From: an uncultured Clostridia bacterium
GTDB taxonomy: Bacteria > Bacillota > Clostridia > Monoglobales > Monoglobaceae
NCBI GenBank assembly: GCA_947625905.1
Contig: CANQQJ010000001.1
Span: 62,001-126,000, forward strand
Direction of reading: 5' to 3'
DNA length: 64,000 nucleotides
Shown: one piece after another, positions 1 through 8,321 of the stretch
Numbering within the stretch: position 1 is the first letter of the stretch
Layout: each line of letters opens with the position of its first letter
Position numbers and translations under genes: made by a program
Notes under the pieces: model-generated
Databases searched by the model: none
Seen by the model: the letters and a program-made list of their open reading frames with translations, nothing else
What the model was told of the DNA's origin: nothing

Positions 1-39
1 CCCGCAAACCAACAAATTATATGTAACATTATAAGGGGG

Positions 40-98
40 GCGGACGACCTCGGTCGCACGCGTCGGTATGCTTGCGTACCAAGTGATAAATATAGAAA
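40..98. repeat. Paired short palindromes upstream of the RAYT gene
   Basis: Two hairpin-forming palindromes lie in tandem: CGACCTCGGTCG near 46-57 and GGTATG-CTTG-CGTACC near 66-81. RAYT transposases are typically flanked by REP palindromes that they recognise, so these are the best candidates for this enzyme's cognate REPs. That link is an inference from position. The first 100 bases show no other gene. Confidence 0.45.
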
Positions 99-108
99 GG
101 GCGCAGCC

Positions 109-597
109 ATGTCGGAATTACCTAAAAGAAAGCGTAACCGCATAAAAGATTTTGATTATGCCGAACCGGGCGGATATTTTATAACAATATGCACCCGCGG
201 CAATAGATGTATTTTGAGCGATATTGTTTGTGAAGATAGATCTGATAATATAAAAAATAATTATACTAAAATTGGGTCGATTGTCGATAAGTATTTAAAT
301 ATGATAGAATCATCGTATCAAAATGTGTCATTGGACAGATATGTTATTATGCCGAATCATGTGCATCTAATATTAATCCTGTCGAGCGGGACGCCGGGGT
401 CGTCGTCCCCTACGATCAGTCAGATTATCAGCGCATTTAAGCGGTTTGTAAACAAAGAAATCGGATATTCGATTTGGCAGCGCTCGTTTTATGACCATAT
501 TATAAGGGAAACGAGAGATTATGAAGAAATCAGTTTATATATTGAAAATAATCCCATGAAATGGAGATTTGATAAATTTTATACCGAGCAGGAGTGA
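109..597 (+). CDS. REP-associated tyrosine transposase (RAYT, Y1/HUH family)
   Basis: The 162-residue protein belongs to the IS200-like single-domain HUH transposases that are domesticated or associated with REP palindromes. The N-terminus carries the usual RAYT segment (GGYFITICTRGNRCIL), the HUH motif is PNHVHLILIL near residue 83, and the C-terminus has the family signature YIENNP, whose Tyr is the likely nucleophile, followed by KW. These enzymes cleave and join single-stranded DNA at REP hairpins. The start has a purine-rich site (GAAAGGG) ahead of it. Base use is clearly more AT-rich than the neighbouring gpsA, which suggests lateral gain. Its stop lies only 6 nt before gpsA and overlaps the gpsA ribosome-binding site. 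Confidence 0.9.
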   Translation: MSELPKRKRNRIKDFDYAEPGGYFITICTRGNRCILSDIVCEDRSDNIKNNYTKIGSIVDKYLNMIESSYQNVSLDRYVIMPNHVHLILILSSGTPGSSSPTISQIISAFKRFVNKEIGYSIWQRSFYDHIIRETRDYEEISLYIENNPMKWRFDKFYTEQE

Positions 598-603
598 AAC
601 AAA

Positions 604-1620
604 ATGTCAAAAATAAGCGTTATAGGAAGCGGCGGCTGGGGAAGCGCGGTCGCCATAATGCTCGCCGAGAACGGGCATGACGTGACGGTTTGGTCGTACC
701 TTGAGAGCGAGTGCGAAGATCTTAAAAAATACCGCGAAAACAAGCCGTTCCTGCCGGGCGTCAGGTTCCCGGACGGCATATGCTTTACGAATGATATAAG
801 CTGCGCGAAGGGCGCCGATATAGTTGTTATGGCGACCCCGTCACACGGTGTTCGCGCCACCGCAAAGGCCATGGCGCCGTATATAAGCGATGGGCAGCTT
901 GTGGTCAATATAGCCAAGGGCATCGAGGAGGGGACCTACTGCACCTTGTCGCAGGTCATAAAACAGGAGATACCAAACTGCGCGATCGCGGTCATGTCGG
1001 GCCCGAGCCACGCCGAGGAGGTCTCCCGCGGGATCCCGACGACCAATGTCGTGGCCTGCGCGGATGAAAAGATCGCCCGATATGTGCAGGACTCGTTTAT
1101 GAACCCGAATTTCAGAATATACACCAATCCCGACGTTTTGGGAGTGGAGCTGGGCGGCTCGCTTAAAAACGTGATCGCGCTGTGCGCCGGCATACTCGAC
1201 GGCATGGGCCTGGGCGACAACACTAAGGCTGCGCTGATGACGCGCGGACTTGTCGAAATGTCGCGCCTGGGCGTGGCTATGGGCGCCAAAGCCGAGACGT
1301 TCAGCGGCCTTTCCGGACTGGGCGATCTGATCGTCACCTGCACCAGCATGCATTCCCGCAATCGCAGGGCCGGAATACTTATTGGACAAGGCAAGACCGC
1401 CGAAGAAGCGAAGAACGAGGTCAAGATGGTGGTCGAGGGCGTGCGCACCTGCCGCGCCGCGAAGGAACTTTCGGAAAAATATGGGATAGAGATGCCGATA
1501 GTCAACGAGGCTTATAAAGTGCTGTTTGAAAATATGTCGACTGCGGAAGCGCTTAAAAACCTGATGGGCAGAGACAAGAAGCACGAAAGCGAAAAGGCGT
1601 TCCTGCGCCTCGGTGAATAA
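604..1620 (+). CDS. gpsA: Glycerol-3-phosphate dehydrogenase [NAD(P)+]
   Basis: Reduces dihydroxyacetone phosphate to sn-glycerol 3-phosphate for phospholipid synthesis in the cytoplasm. The 338-residue protein has full family length. The Rossmann motif GSGGWGSA lies at residues 8-15, the conserved MSGPSHAEEV is near residue 135, the catalytic-Lys region GGSLKNVIAL is near 190, and FSGLSGLGDLIVTC is near 240. The start is fixed by AGGAG about 9 nt upstream, inside the end of the RAYT gene. In many Clostridia gpsA follows plsY and der; here a RAYT occupies the upstream position. No promoter is visible in the gap, so it may be read through the RAYT gene. Confidence 0.97.
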   Translation: MSKISVIGSGGWGSAVAIMLAENGHDVTVWSYLESECEDLKKYRENKPFLPGVRFPDGICFTNDISCAKGADIVVMATPSHGVRATAKAMAPYISDGQLVVNIAKGIEEGTYCTLSQVIKQEIPNCAIAVMSGPSHAEEVSRGIPTTNVVACADEKIARYVQDSFMNPNFRIYTNPDVLGVELGGSLKNVIALCAGILDGMGLGDNTKAALMTRGLVEMSRLGVAMGAKAETFSGLSGLGDLIVTCTSMHSRNRRAGILIGQGKTAEEAKNEVKMVVEGVRTCRAAKELSEKYGIEMPIVNEAYKVLFENMSTAEALKNLMGRDKKHESEKAFLRLGE

Positions 1621-1670
1621 ATTGTGATATTACCGTAACTTTTTTGTAAGGAAGAGCAACTACTGTTTTA

Positions 1671-1699
1671 TTGCCATCGTATCGGAAATGTGATATAAT
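1671..1699 (+). promoter_or_regulatory. Housekeeping promoter for the aquaporin gene
   Basis: TTGCCA and TATAAT are separated by 17 nt, and the following AT-rich leader runs about 60 nt to the aquaporin ATG. Confidence 0.7.
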
Positions 1700-1761
1700 A
1701 TTATAAAATTATAATTAAAATTTATTTAAAATTTATAATTTATATTAAGGGGTTGAAATCT

Positions 1762-2484
1762 ATGAAAAAGTACATTGCCGAATTTATCGGCACAGCGGTA
1801 TTGGTCATCTTCGGCTGCGGAAGCGCGGTCGCGGCGAACACGCTCGTAGGCAAACTTGAATTCGGTCAGTCCGCGCTTTCGGGAAGCGCGCTGGCGCTGA
1901 CCACGCTGCTGATCGCGTTCGCGTTCGGCTTGGTCATCGTGGCGATGGCGTACTCGATCGGCAACATATCGGGATGCCATATCAATCCGGCGGTCTCGAC
2001 GGGCATGCTGGTTTCGGGCAAGATGACGGTCAACGATTATATCGGCTATCTCGTGGCTCAATTTTTGGGCGGCATAGCGGGAGCCTTGATCCTCCTGGCG
2101 ATGCTCGGCACCGCCGCGAACGGTCTCGGCCAAAACGGATACGGCGAGGCCAGCGCGATAGGCGCCAATATGGGACAGGCGTTTTTGGTTGAGGTCGTGC
2201 TCACGTTTGTGTTTGTAATCGCGATAATCGGCGTCACAAGCAAGACCGAGAACACCGCAGTAACGGGCCTTGTTATAGGCCTCACGCTGACTCTGGTCCA
2301 CATACTCGGAATTCCCTTTACCGGAACATCGGTTAATCCGGCTCGAAGCTTCGGTCCCGCTCTGGTTATGCTGTTCGCGGGTGAGTCGCAGCCGATCGCT
2401 CAGGTATGGCTGTTTATAGTCGCGCCGATAATTGGCGCGATCCTTGCGGCTGTTGTCTATAAGGCTCTTGCCTCCGAGAAATAA
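1762..2484 (+). CDS. MIP-family aquaporin, water-type (AqpZ-like)
   Basis: A 240-residue membrane channel with six predicted helices and two NPA half-helices, CHINPAVS near residue 72 and SVNPARS near 193. The His before the second NPA (LVHILGIPFTGTSVNPARS) matches the helix-5 selectivity His of water-specific AqpZ rather than the Gly typical of glycerol facilitators, so water transport is more likely than glycerol uptake despite the adjacent gpsA. The ATG at 1762 was preferred to TTG at 1753 because AAGGGG lies 9 nt before it. The gene has its own promoter and terminator and appears monocistronic. Confidence 0.93.
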   Translation: MKKYIAEFIGTAVLVIFGCGSAVAANTLVGKLEFGQSALSGSALALTTLLIAFAFGLVIVAMAYSIGNISGCHINPAVSTGMLVSGKMTVNDYIGYLVAQFLGGIAGALILLAMLGTAANGLGQNGYGEASAIGANMGQAFLVEVVLTFVFVIAIIGVTSKTENTAVTGLVIGLTLTLVHILGIPFTGTSVNPARSFGPALVMLFAGESQPIAQVWLFIVAPIIGAILAAVVYKALASEK

Positions 2485-2494
2485 TTTGTTTTTC

Positions 2495-2522
2495 AAAAAA
2501 GCCCTTCGGGGCTTTTTTGTTT
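2495..2522 (+). terminator. Rho-independent terminator after the aquaporin gene
   Basis: AAAAAGCCC and GGGCTTTTT form a stem around a TTCG tetraloop, with the T-run built into the 3' arm. Confidence 0.92.
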
Positions 2523-2531
2523 TATAAGCTA

Positions 2532-2560
2532 TTGTAATCCGCCGGGTTATGTGTTATAAT
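2532..2560 (+). promoter_or_regulatory. Promoter for the lipoprotein-queuosine operon
   Basis: TTGTAA, a 17-nt spacer and TATAAT lie 45 nt before the lipoprotein ATG. No second promoter is evident before queD, so this may drive the whole run. No preQ1 riboswitch motif was recognised in the leader. Confidence 0.65.
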
Positions 2561-2605
2561 TAAATAACGGTATTTGTTCGACTTGTCTTGGGGAGGAATG
2601 TTGTT

Positions 2606-4249
2606 ATGAAAAAGGTATTGGTTTTGGCCGCGGTATGCTTCGCGCTTCTGCTTTGCGGCTGCGGCGAGAACGAGATCGGGATGACGGGCATGATATATGA
2701 TTCGCATTCCATGGATCGGTATTCCGCGAACGGGACCTACAAATCGGGCAATGCAAATTTAAGCGGGTCGGGCGGGTTTGCGCCGTCGATGGATCCCGAT
2801 TATTTTGACACCGAGTTTGAGAAATATGTGAATATGTCGGATCCCGAAGACCCGTATTATCATTACATACTGTGCGGCACCGAATACGGAACGGAGCTCA
2901 AGGCGCCTATGGAAATCTACGGCGCGGGCGGGAAAAAATATCTGAGCCTTGATGCTGTGGCGCGCATCAATGATATGAATTTTGCGTCCGGGGACGCGCC
3001 CGCCGGCGCACTTGATCCGATTTACGCGGCGCTTAAGGAGCGGCTCGGAAGCGATTGTTTCGTGCAGGTCGGAGACGACTTTTCGGGCGACAGTGCCATT
3101 TTCGGATATACCGACGAGGTTCGGAATATCGCCGCGGGCTATGCGCTTCTCGGCATAAACTCAAACAACGGAATAAGGCCGTTTGCCGACGCCGCGCAGC
3201 GCGATTATCTTTATGACAGCTTGAGCGGCTTCGACTCGGGCATTGTGGAAAAGACCGAAAACGGATACTCCGTCACGGTCGACAGCAGGACAAGCAGAGC
3301 CGTGACCGACAGATTGGATAAGTACATGGCGGACAACGCGGAGCACGCGTACTCGGCCTACGCAGGATACGCCGAAAGTCTTGGATTTGATCTTGAGCTG
3401 AGCAGCGAGTTTGATTTTATGGCTAACAACCTCAGAAAGCTGAGCCGCGACGAGTTTATCGAGCATATCCGCGAAAGCATCGCGCGAGAGAAAGCCGAGC
3501 CGCTCGATAACAAAAACAGCGTAACGCTCACGACCGAGCTTATCGACGGGACATATACAAACACTTACGAGACCGTGCGGGATTATTCGTATATCCAAAG
3601 TTCCGGCAGCCGCGAAATGTACGAGCACAGCTTTTTAGAGAACAGTTACGACGCGCCCTACGCTATAGAATCCTTCACGGAAAATATCACACCCGCGGAT
3701 GTTGAGAAAGCGCTGCCCGAAAATGTTGTTTCTTACGAGGAGTATAAGGCGTTATATGACGAGCTGGACCCGGTGGCCGCGATCGAGTTTGAGCAACAAG
3801 ACTATTCCGAAAACGGCGATAGCATAGACGCGCAGATACCGGAAGCGAATTTTACCACAACAAGATTCGCTATGGCGTTCGCGTCGGAAAAGCGCGTTTC
3901 GGGCATGTCGTATCCGATATCTTATTCCGATTTCGGCCTGGAAAGCGGGCCCGGAATAAGGCTGCTCACCGACGAAAACGGCAGCATATATGTTCCGCTG
4001 AGAGCCACGGCCGAACGTCTCGGCGAGAATGTGGTCTGGAATGAGAACGCGGGATGCGCGTTTATCGAGCGGAACGGGGAATTTATAAAGACAGACGGAA
4101 CGCTGTTTAGAGCGAATCCCTTTTCGGAGGAGATGTGGTATATCAAGGCGCGGGATCTCGGAAAGCTCGGCTATAACGTTGACTATTCCGAAACGCTTTA
4201 CTGCGCTGATTCCGACCGCAAAGACTACAAAATTACTATTTCAAAATAA
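2606..4249 (+). CDS. Lipoprotein with C-terminal stalk (copper amine oxidase N-like) domain
   Basis: A 547-residue exported protein. The N-terminus MKKVLVLAAVCFALLLCGCG is a signal peptide with a lipobox, so the mature protein is probably anchored by a Cys. Residues from about 445 to the end form a stalk-type domain (IYVPLRATAERLGENVVWNE ... WYIKARDLGKLGYNVDY), a fold common in secreted clostridial proteins. The middle 400 residues are acidic and Tyr-rich and were not recognised. The ATG at 2606 has GGGGAGG 10 nt upstream. Only 32 nt separate it from queD, so it is probably co-transcribed with the queuosine genes, although no functional link is known. Confidence 0.8.
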   Translation: MKKVLVLAAVCFALLLCGCGENEIGMTGMIYDSHSMDRYSANGTYKSGNANLSGSGGFAPSMDPDYFDTEFEKYVNMSDPEDPYYHYILCGTEYGTELKAPMEIYGAGGKKYLSLDAVARINDMNFASGDAPAGALDPIYAALKERLGSDCFVQVGDDFSGDSAIFGYTDEVRNIAAGYALLGINSNNGIRPFADAAQRDYLYDSLSGFDSGIVEKTENGYSVTVDSRTSRAVTDRLDKYMADNAEHAYSAYAGYAESLGFDLELSSEFDFMANNLRKLSRDEFIEHIRESIAREKAEPLDNKNSVTLTTELIDGTYTNTYETVRDYSYIQSSGSREMYEHSFLENSYDAPYAIESFTENITPADVEKALPENVVSYEEYKALYDELDPVAAIEFEQQDYSENGDSIDAQIPEANFTTTRFAMAFASEKRVSGMSYPISYSDFGLESGPGIRLLTDENGSIYVPLRATAERLGENVVWNENAGCAFIERNGEFIKTDGTLFRANPFSEEMWYIKARDLGKLGYNVDYSETLYCADSDRKDYKITISK

Positions 4250-4281
4250 TTGACAAAATTTAAAAATACAGGAGAAATATT

Positions 4282-4701
4282 ATGTACACGATTTCATGTG
4301 AGACGCATTTCGATGCGGCGCACTTTCTCAAAGGGCACGGCGGCAAATGCGCCAATATCCACGGCCACCGCTGGAGGGTCCGCGCGTATGTCGGCGCGGA
4401 GGAGCTTATTCCCGAGGGAGAGAGCCGCGGAATGGTAATTGATTTCGGCGAGATAAAGCCGAGACTTAGAAAAATAGCGGACAGCCTCGACCACAAGCTG
4501 ATCGTCGAGAACGGGACCTTGCTGCCAGAGACGGCGGCCGCCCTTGAGCGCGAGGGCTTCGCGGCGGCTGTCGTGCCGTTCAGACCGACCGCCGAAAACT
4601 TTGCAAAATACATATACGACGAGCTGTGCGCGGACGGCATCAAGCCGGGCAAGGTCCGCGTGTACGAATCGGAGGACGCCTATGCGGAATACAGCGAATA
4701 A
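4282..4701 (+). CDS. queD: 6-carboxy-5,6,7,8-tetrahydropterin synthase (QueD)
   Basis: Second step of preQ1/queuosine precursor synthesis, converting 7,8-dihydroneopterin triphosphate to 6-carboxytetrahydropterin. The 139-residue length is normal. Zinc ligands H14, H27 and H29 are present in HFDAAHFL and NIHGHRW, and the catalytic Cys is C23. A PTPS-family biopterin enzyme is the alternative, but the neighbours queE, folE, queC and queF settle the role. AGGAG lies 8-9 nt before the ATG. Its 3' end overlaps queE by 20 nt, which suggests coupled translation. Confidence 0.94.
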   Translation: MYTISCETHFDAAHFLKGHGGKCANIHGHRWRVRAYVGAEELIPEGESRGMVIDFGEIKPRLRKIADSLDHKLIVENGTLLPETAAALEREGFAAAVVPFRPTAENFAKYIYDELCADGIKPGKVRVYESEDAYAEYSE

Positions 4702-5368
4702 TATAACGTTCCCGGTGTGCGAAAAATTCGTCAGCATAAACGGCGAGGGCAGGCGCGCCGGGCAGACCGCGGTGTTTATAAGGTTCCGCGGCTGCAATTT
4801 GCGCTGCTCCTACTGCGACACCGCGTGGGCAAATTCCCCGGAAGCGCCCGCGGAGGAGCTGACGGCGGACGATATCTTGAGATATATCGAAAGCACGGGC
4901 ATAACGAACGTCACTCTGACCGGCGGCGAGCCGCTGCTGCGGACCGGGATCGGCGGCCTAATGGCGAGGCTTAACTCTGCGGGAAAGAGCGTTGAGGTCG
5001 AGACAAACGGCGCGGTGCCTCTCGATGCGTTTTCAGAGAGCGGCACAAGACCCGACTGCTTCACTGTGGACTATAAGCTGCCCTCAAGCGGCATGGAGGA
5101 CAAAATGGTTCCGAGCAATTTTGATCTCCTCGGCCGCGGCGACTGCGTAAAGTTTGTGGCGGGCTCCGAGGGCGATCTCAGCCGCACGCTTGAGATCATA
5201 AAAAAATACGATCTGACCGAGCGCTGCGGAGTGTATATAAGCCCGGTGTTCGGCGCTATAGCCCCTAAAGACATAGTCGATTTTATGATAAGGCAAAAAC
5301 TTAACCGCGTAAATTTGCAGATACAGCTCCACAAAGTTATTTGGGAGCCCGACAGGAGAGGTGTGTAA
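4682..5368 (+). CDS. queE: 7-carboxy-7-deazaguanine synthase (radical SAM)
   Basis: Radical SAM enzyme that contracts 6-carboxytetrahydropterin to 7-carboxy-7-deazaguanine. In the 228-residue protein the cluster-binding CX3CX2C is C38, C42 and C45 ([11 protein letters not shown]), and TLTGGEPLL follows as the SAM GGE motif. The reading frame is open upstream to 4544, but the ATG at 4682 gives the normal family start ([11 protein letters not shown]). It overlaps the end of queD, and its TAA shares bases with the folE ATG at 5368. Confidence 0.95.
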   Translation: MRNTANNITFPVCEKFVSINGEGRRAGQTAVFIRFRGCNLRCSYCDTAWANSPEAPAEELTADDILRYIESTGITNVTLTGGEPLLRTGIGGLMARLNSAGKSVEVETNGAVPLDAFSESGTRPDCFTVDYKLPSSGMEDKMVPSNFDLLGRGDCVKFVAGSEGDLSRTLEIIKKYDLTERCGVYISPVFGAIAPKDIVDFMIRQKLNRVNLQIQLHKVIWEPDRRGV

Positions 5369-5943
5369 TGATAGACGAAAAAGCGATAGAAAAGCATGTG
5401 CGGGGGATTTTGGAGGCTCTGGGCGACGATCCGGAGCGCGAGGGCCTCAAAGACACCCCGAAACGGGTGGCGAAAATGTATTCCGAGGTCTTTGAGGGCA
5501 TGAACTACACAAACGATGAGATAGCCGAGATGTTCAACAAGACCTTTGAGGACGACCCCGACTCGTACCAGAGTTCAAATGATATGGTGATCGTCAAGGA
5601 TATAGAGATATTCAGCTACTGCGAGCATCACATGGCGCTGATGTACAACATGACCGCGTCGGTGGCGTATATACCGCGGGGCAAAGTCATAGGACTCAGC
5701 AAGATCGCCAGGATAGCCGACATGGCGGCGAAGCGCCTCCAGATACAGGAGCGGCTGGGCGCCGACATAGCCGAGATAATCCAAAAAATAACCGAAAGCC
5801 CCGACGTGGCGGTGATAATCGAGGCGAGCCACAGCTGCATGACGGCGAGAGGAATATCAAAGCCGTCGGCCAAAACGCGCACAAGAACGCTGCGCGGCAG
5901 GTTTGAGACCGACGAGAAGCTTGCGGAAAGGGTAATGGGGTGA
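5368..5943 (+). CDS. folE: GTP cyclohydrolase I
   Basis: Converts GTP to 7,8-dihydroneopterin triphosphate, the shared entry point for queuosine and folate. The 191-residue protein carries zinc ligands C85, H88 (SYCEHHMAL) and C157 (SHSCMTARG). The ATG overlaps the queE stop codon as TAATG. Its position inside the que operon suggests that it mainly supplies QueD. A separate folate salvage gene, folT, lies at 54.6 kb, so the organism may rely on imported folate. Confidence 0.95.
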   Translation: MIDEKAIEKHVRGILEALGDDPEREGLKDTPKRVAKMYSEVFEGMNYTNDEIAEMFNKTFEDDPDSYQSSNDMVIVKDIEIFSYCEHHMALMYNMTASVAYIPRGKVIGLSKIARIADMAAKRLQIQERLGADIAEIIQKITESPDVAVIIEASHSCMTARGISKPSAKTRTRTLRGRFETDEKLAERVMG

Positions 5944-5947
5944 CAAA

Positions 5948-6634
5948 ATGACAAAAGCGAAAAAAGCATTGGTTCTGCTGAGCGGCGGAGTGGACAGCGC
6001 CACCGCCTTGGCTGCGGCCGCGGACGAGTTCGGCGCCGAAAACGTGACGGCTCTCTCGATATATTACGGCCAGAAACACGTTAAAGAGATCGAGGCGGCG
6101 GAAAAAATCGCCGCGCATTACGGCGTGAGGCGGCTCGAGCTTGACCTGACCGATATGTTCAGGTTCAGCGATTGCTCGCTGCTGAGCAAAAATCCCGACG
6201 CCGAGATCCCCAAAGAGAGCTACGGCGAGCAGGTTAGCAAAACGGGCGGCGCTCCGGTCTCAACCTATGTGCCGTTCCGCAACGGACTTTTTTTGTCGGC
6301 CGCCGCGGCGTACGCGGTGAGCCTCGGCGCGGACGAGATATTTTACGGCGCCCACAGCGACGACGCGGCGGGAAACGCGTATCCCGACTGCAGCGAGGCT
6401 TTTAACAGCGCCATGAACGCTGCCATATACGAGGGCACGGGGCGCCAAGTCAGGATCCGCGCGCCGTTTGTGGGCATCACAAAGAGCGAGGTCGTGGCGA
6501 TGGGAGTAAAGCTCGGCGTGCCATACGAGATGACCTGGAGCTGCTACGAGGGCGGAGATAAGCCCTGCGGCGTGTGCGGAACCTGCCGCGACCGAAAAGC
6601 CGCATTCGAGGCCAACGGCCTTGATATAGATTAA
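5948..6634 (+). CDS. queC: 7-cyano-7-deazaguanine synthase
   Basis: ATP-dependent conversion of 7-carboxy-7-deazaguanine to preQ0. The 228-residue protein starts with the PP-loop motif LSGGVDSAT (residues 11-19) and ends with the zinc-binding cluster [21 protein letters not shown] at the folE stop serves as the ribosome-binding site, with a 4-nt gap between the genes. It is the fourth gene of the que operon. Confidence 0.96.
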   Translation: MTKAKKALVLLSGGVDSATALAAAADEFGAENVTALSIYYGQKHVKEIEAAEKIAAHYGVRRLELDLTDMFRFSDCSLLSKNPDAEIPKESYGEQVSKTGGAPVSTYVPFRNGLFLSAAAAYAVSLGADEIFYGAHSDDAAGNAYPDCSEAFNSAMNAAIYEGTGRQVRIRAPFVGITKSEVVAMGVKLGVPYEMTWSCYEGGDKPCGVCGTCRDRKAAFEANGLDID

Positions 6635-6651
6635 AAAAGAGAGGAAATTTT

Positions 6652-7116
6652 ATGAATCGAAAAAACGAAAACCTGACCCTTTTGGGAAACAAAAACACCG
6701 AATATAAATCAAACTACGCGCCCGAGGTGCTCGAGACGTTTGAAAACAAGCACAAGGAAAACGATTATTGGGTGCGATTCAACTGTCCCGAGTTCACGTC
6801 GCTCTGTCCGATAACCGGACAGCCCGACTTTGCCGAAATAATCATATCCTATGTGCCCGACGTCAAAATGGTCGAGAGCAAGTCGCTCAAGCTGTATCTG
6901 TTCAGCTTCAGGAACCACGGCGATTTTCACGAGGACTGCGTGAACACGATAATGAAGGATCTGATAAAGCTGATGGAACCCAAGTATATCGAGGTGTTCG
7001 GGCGGTTCACGCCCCGCGGCGGCATCTCTATACATCCGTACGCCAACTACGGCAGACCCGGCACAAAATGGGAGCAGGTCGCCTTTGACCGCCTCATCTC
7101 CCGCCCCGCTGATTAA
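6652..7116 (+). CDS. queF: NADPH-dependent preQ0 reductase
   Basis: Reduces the nitrile of preQ0 to preQ1, which tRNA-guanine transglycosylase inserts into tRNA. The 154-residue protein is the short, unimodular form typical of Firmicutes. The catalytic Cys is C52 in [10 protein letters not shown], with the conserved Asp at 59, and the NADPH-binding segment is [24 protein letters not shown] lies before the ATG. It is the last gene of the operon, followed by a strong terminator. Confidence 0.96.
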   Translation: MNRKNENLTLLGNKNTEYKSNYAPEVLETFENKHKENDYWVRFNCPEFTSLCPITGQPDFAEIIISYVPDVKMVESKSLKLYLFSFRNHGDFHEDCVNTIMKDLIKLMEPKYIEVFGRFTPRGGISIHPYANYGRPGTKWEQVAFDRLISRPAD

Positions 7117-7128
7117 AAACAGAAAAAT

Positions 7129-7157
7129 AAAAAGCACCGAAAATTCGGTGCTTTTTT
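7129..7157 (+). terminator. Terminator of the queuosine operon
   Basis: AAAAAGCACCGAA and TTCGGTGCTTTTTT form a long hairpin ending in six T residues, two bases before the convergent tRNA. Confidence 0.93.
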
Positions 7158-7158
7158 A

Positions 7159-7233
7159 TGGAGCGGAAGACGAGATTCGAACTCGCGACGTTCACCTTGG
7201 CAAGGTGACGCTCTACCACTGAGCCACTCCCGC
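7159..7233 (-). tRNA. tRNA-Gly (anticodon GCC)
   Basis: Read on the minus strand, the 75-nt sequence forms a full cloverleaf. The acceptor stem is GCGGGAG/CTTCCGC with one G-T pair, the D-arm is GGCTCAGTGGTAGAGC, the anticodon loop is TTGCCAA (GCC), the T-loop is GTTCGAATC, and CCA is encoded at the end. Confidence 0.97.
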
Positions 7234-7285
7234 ATAAGCGCTCTCTTTGAACGCTTAATAATTATAGCAAATTAAAATACGTTTG

Positions 7286-8170
7286 TCAAGACTTTTTTGA
7301 AAGTTTTTTATTTTTCCCGTTCTTTTTCTTTTTTGAGTCGAGCATGAGCCGCGTTTCCTGAATTTCCTCGCGGGTCTTGAGCTTTGGTATCAGACTTGTC
7401 ACGAGACGGCCCTTGCCGCGTGTCTTTATGTAAAGAAATCCGAATATCGAGAACACGATCGCGCCGATGCAGTTGACGATCAAGTCCTTCATTGTGTCGA
7501 CGAGCCCCACGTCAAGGTACGAGCCGTCAATCACCCAGTCCCGCGGAACGCCGTCGATGGTGCCCGAGATAACGGTGCGCGTCACGTCTTTTATTGTGAT
7601 TGGGTCATTGAGGCCGCTTGGGTTGAGCAGCACCGAGGCTATGTCGTGGACCATCCAGTCCTTTTGCATATCTGTCAGGAAGATACGGTCCATGCCGTAT
7701 TCGAAAAATTCCCACAGCACGCCGATCGTCATAGAGAAGCAGAACGTCACAAACGCCACGAACCACGGCGACATGGTGATATGTATCCTGGGCGACTGGT
7801 TGAGTATGTCGATCATGGCAAAGCCTATGGACGCCATAATGAATCCGTTTATCGTGTGCAGTATCGTGTCCCACAGCGGAATGATGGTATAAAAGCTCTG
7901 TATCTCGCCCATTATTTCCGCCGCGAAAATGAAGAACAGGATTATCACCTCAAGCAGTATCGGCATTTTTATGTTGAGCCGATGATCCACAAATGTCGGG
8001 ATAGTGAAAAGCAGGATCGTCAGTATGCAGGTAAAAACATTTGTGTAGTTGCCCATGAAAAACTGCCTGATCATGACCAAGATAACAAGCGCGCTCAGCA
8101 CAATATGGATGATCTTGCGCTTGTCGCTTTTTTTCTTTTTTTCGGCGTCATTCAAATGATTTGCGTTCAT
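7286..8170 (-). CDS. Multi-pass membrane protein (resembles the DUF2238/YjdF family)
   Basis: A 294-residue protein with about seven hydrophobic segments and a highly basic C-terminus (DSKKKKNGKNKKLSKKS). Conserved-looking segments PLWDTILHTINGF near residue 103 and GVLWEFFEYGMD near 155 recall the DUF2238 family, for which no function is established. The family call is from memory and moderate. It is monocistronic on the minus strand between the tRNA and the spoIIIA operon, with its own promoter. The AT content of the 3' end is high because of the Lys codons. Confidence 0.7.
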   Translation of the reverse strand: MNANHLNDAEKKKKSDKRKIIHIVLSALVILVMIRQFFMGNYTNVFTCILTILLFTIPTFVDHRLNIKMPILLEVIILFFIFAAEIMGEIQSFYTIIPLWDTILHTINGFIMASIGFAMIDILNQSPRIHITMSPWFVAFVTFCFSMTIGVLWEFFEYGMDRIFLTDMQKDWMVHDIASVLLNPSGLNDPITIKDVTRTVISGTIDGVPRDWVIDGSYLDVGLVDTMKDLIVNCIGAIVFSIFGFLYIKTRGKGRLVTSLIPKLKTREEIQETRLMLDSKKKKNGKNKKLSKKS

Positions 8171-8205
8171 TCCGAGGCCCCCGTTAAATAATATTCCAAT
8201 TAGAT

Positions 8206-8233
8206 ATTATATCACTGTTTCACGATATGTCAA
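8206..8233 (-). promoter_or_regulatory. Promoter of the 7286-8170 membrane protein
   Basis: On the minus strand TTGACA, a 16-nt spacer and TATAAT lie about 36 nt before the ATG. Confidence 0.7.
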
Positions 8234-8252
8234 TATCAAAATTAGCGCCGCC

Positions 8253-8286
8253 GCATGTTCTACTTTCGGACAAAGCCTCATACAAT
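8253..8286 (+). promoter_or_regulatory. Possible sigma-E promoter of the spoIIIA operon
   Basis: CATACAAT at 8279-8286 matches the sigma-E -10 consensus well. The -35 region (GCATGTT at 8253-8259) is a poor match and gives a 19-nt rather than a 14-15-nt spacer. The operon is sigma-E controlled in Bacillus, so this is the likely promoter, but the -35 is uncertain. Confidence 0.4.
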
Positions 8287-8321
8287 ACTAAAAACAAGCC
8301 GATCAGAGATAAGGATAAACG

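Noticed and set aside
2484-2606. preQ1 riboswitch before the que operon
   Set aside because: The short preQ1 core and its A-rich tail were not found; a terminator and a plain promoter fill the region.
4544-4681. 46-residue upstream extension of queE
   Set aside because: Arg/Ser-rich, overlaps queD in another frame, and the family starts at the ATG at 4682.
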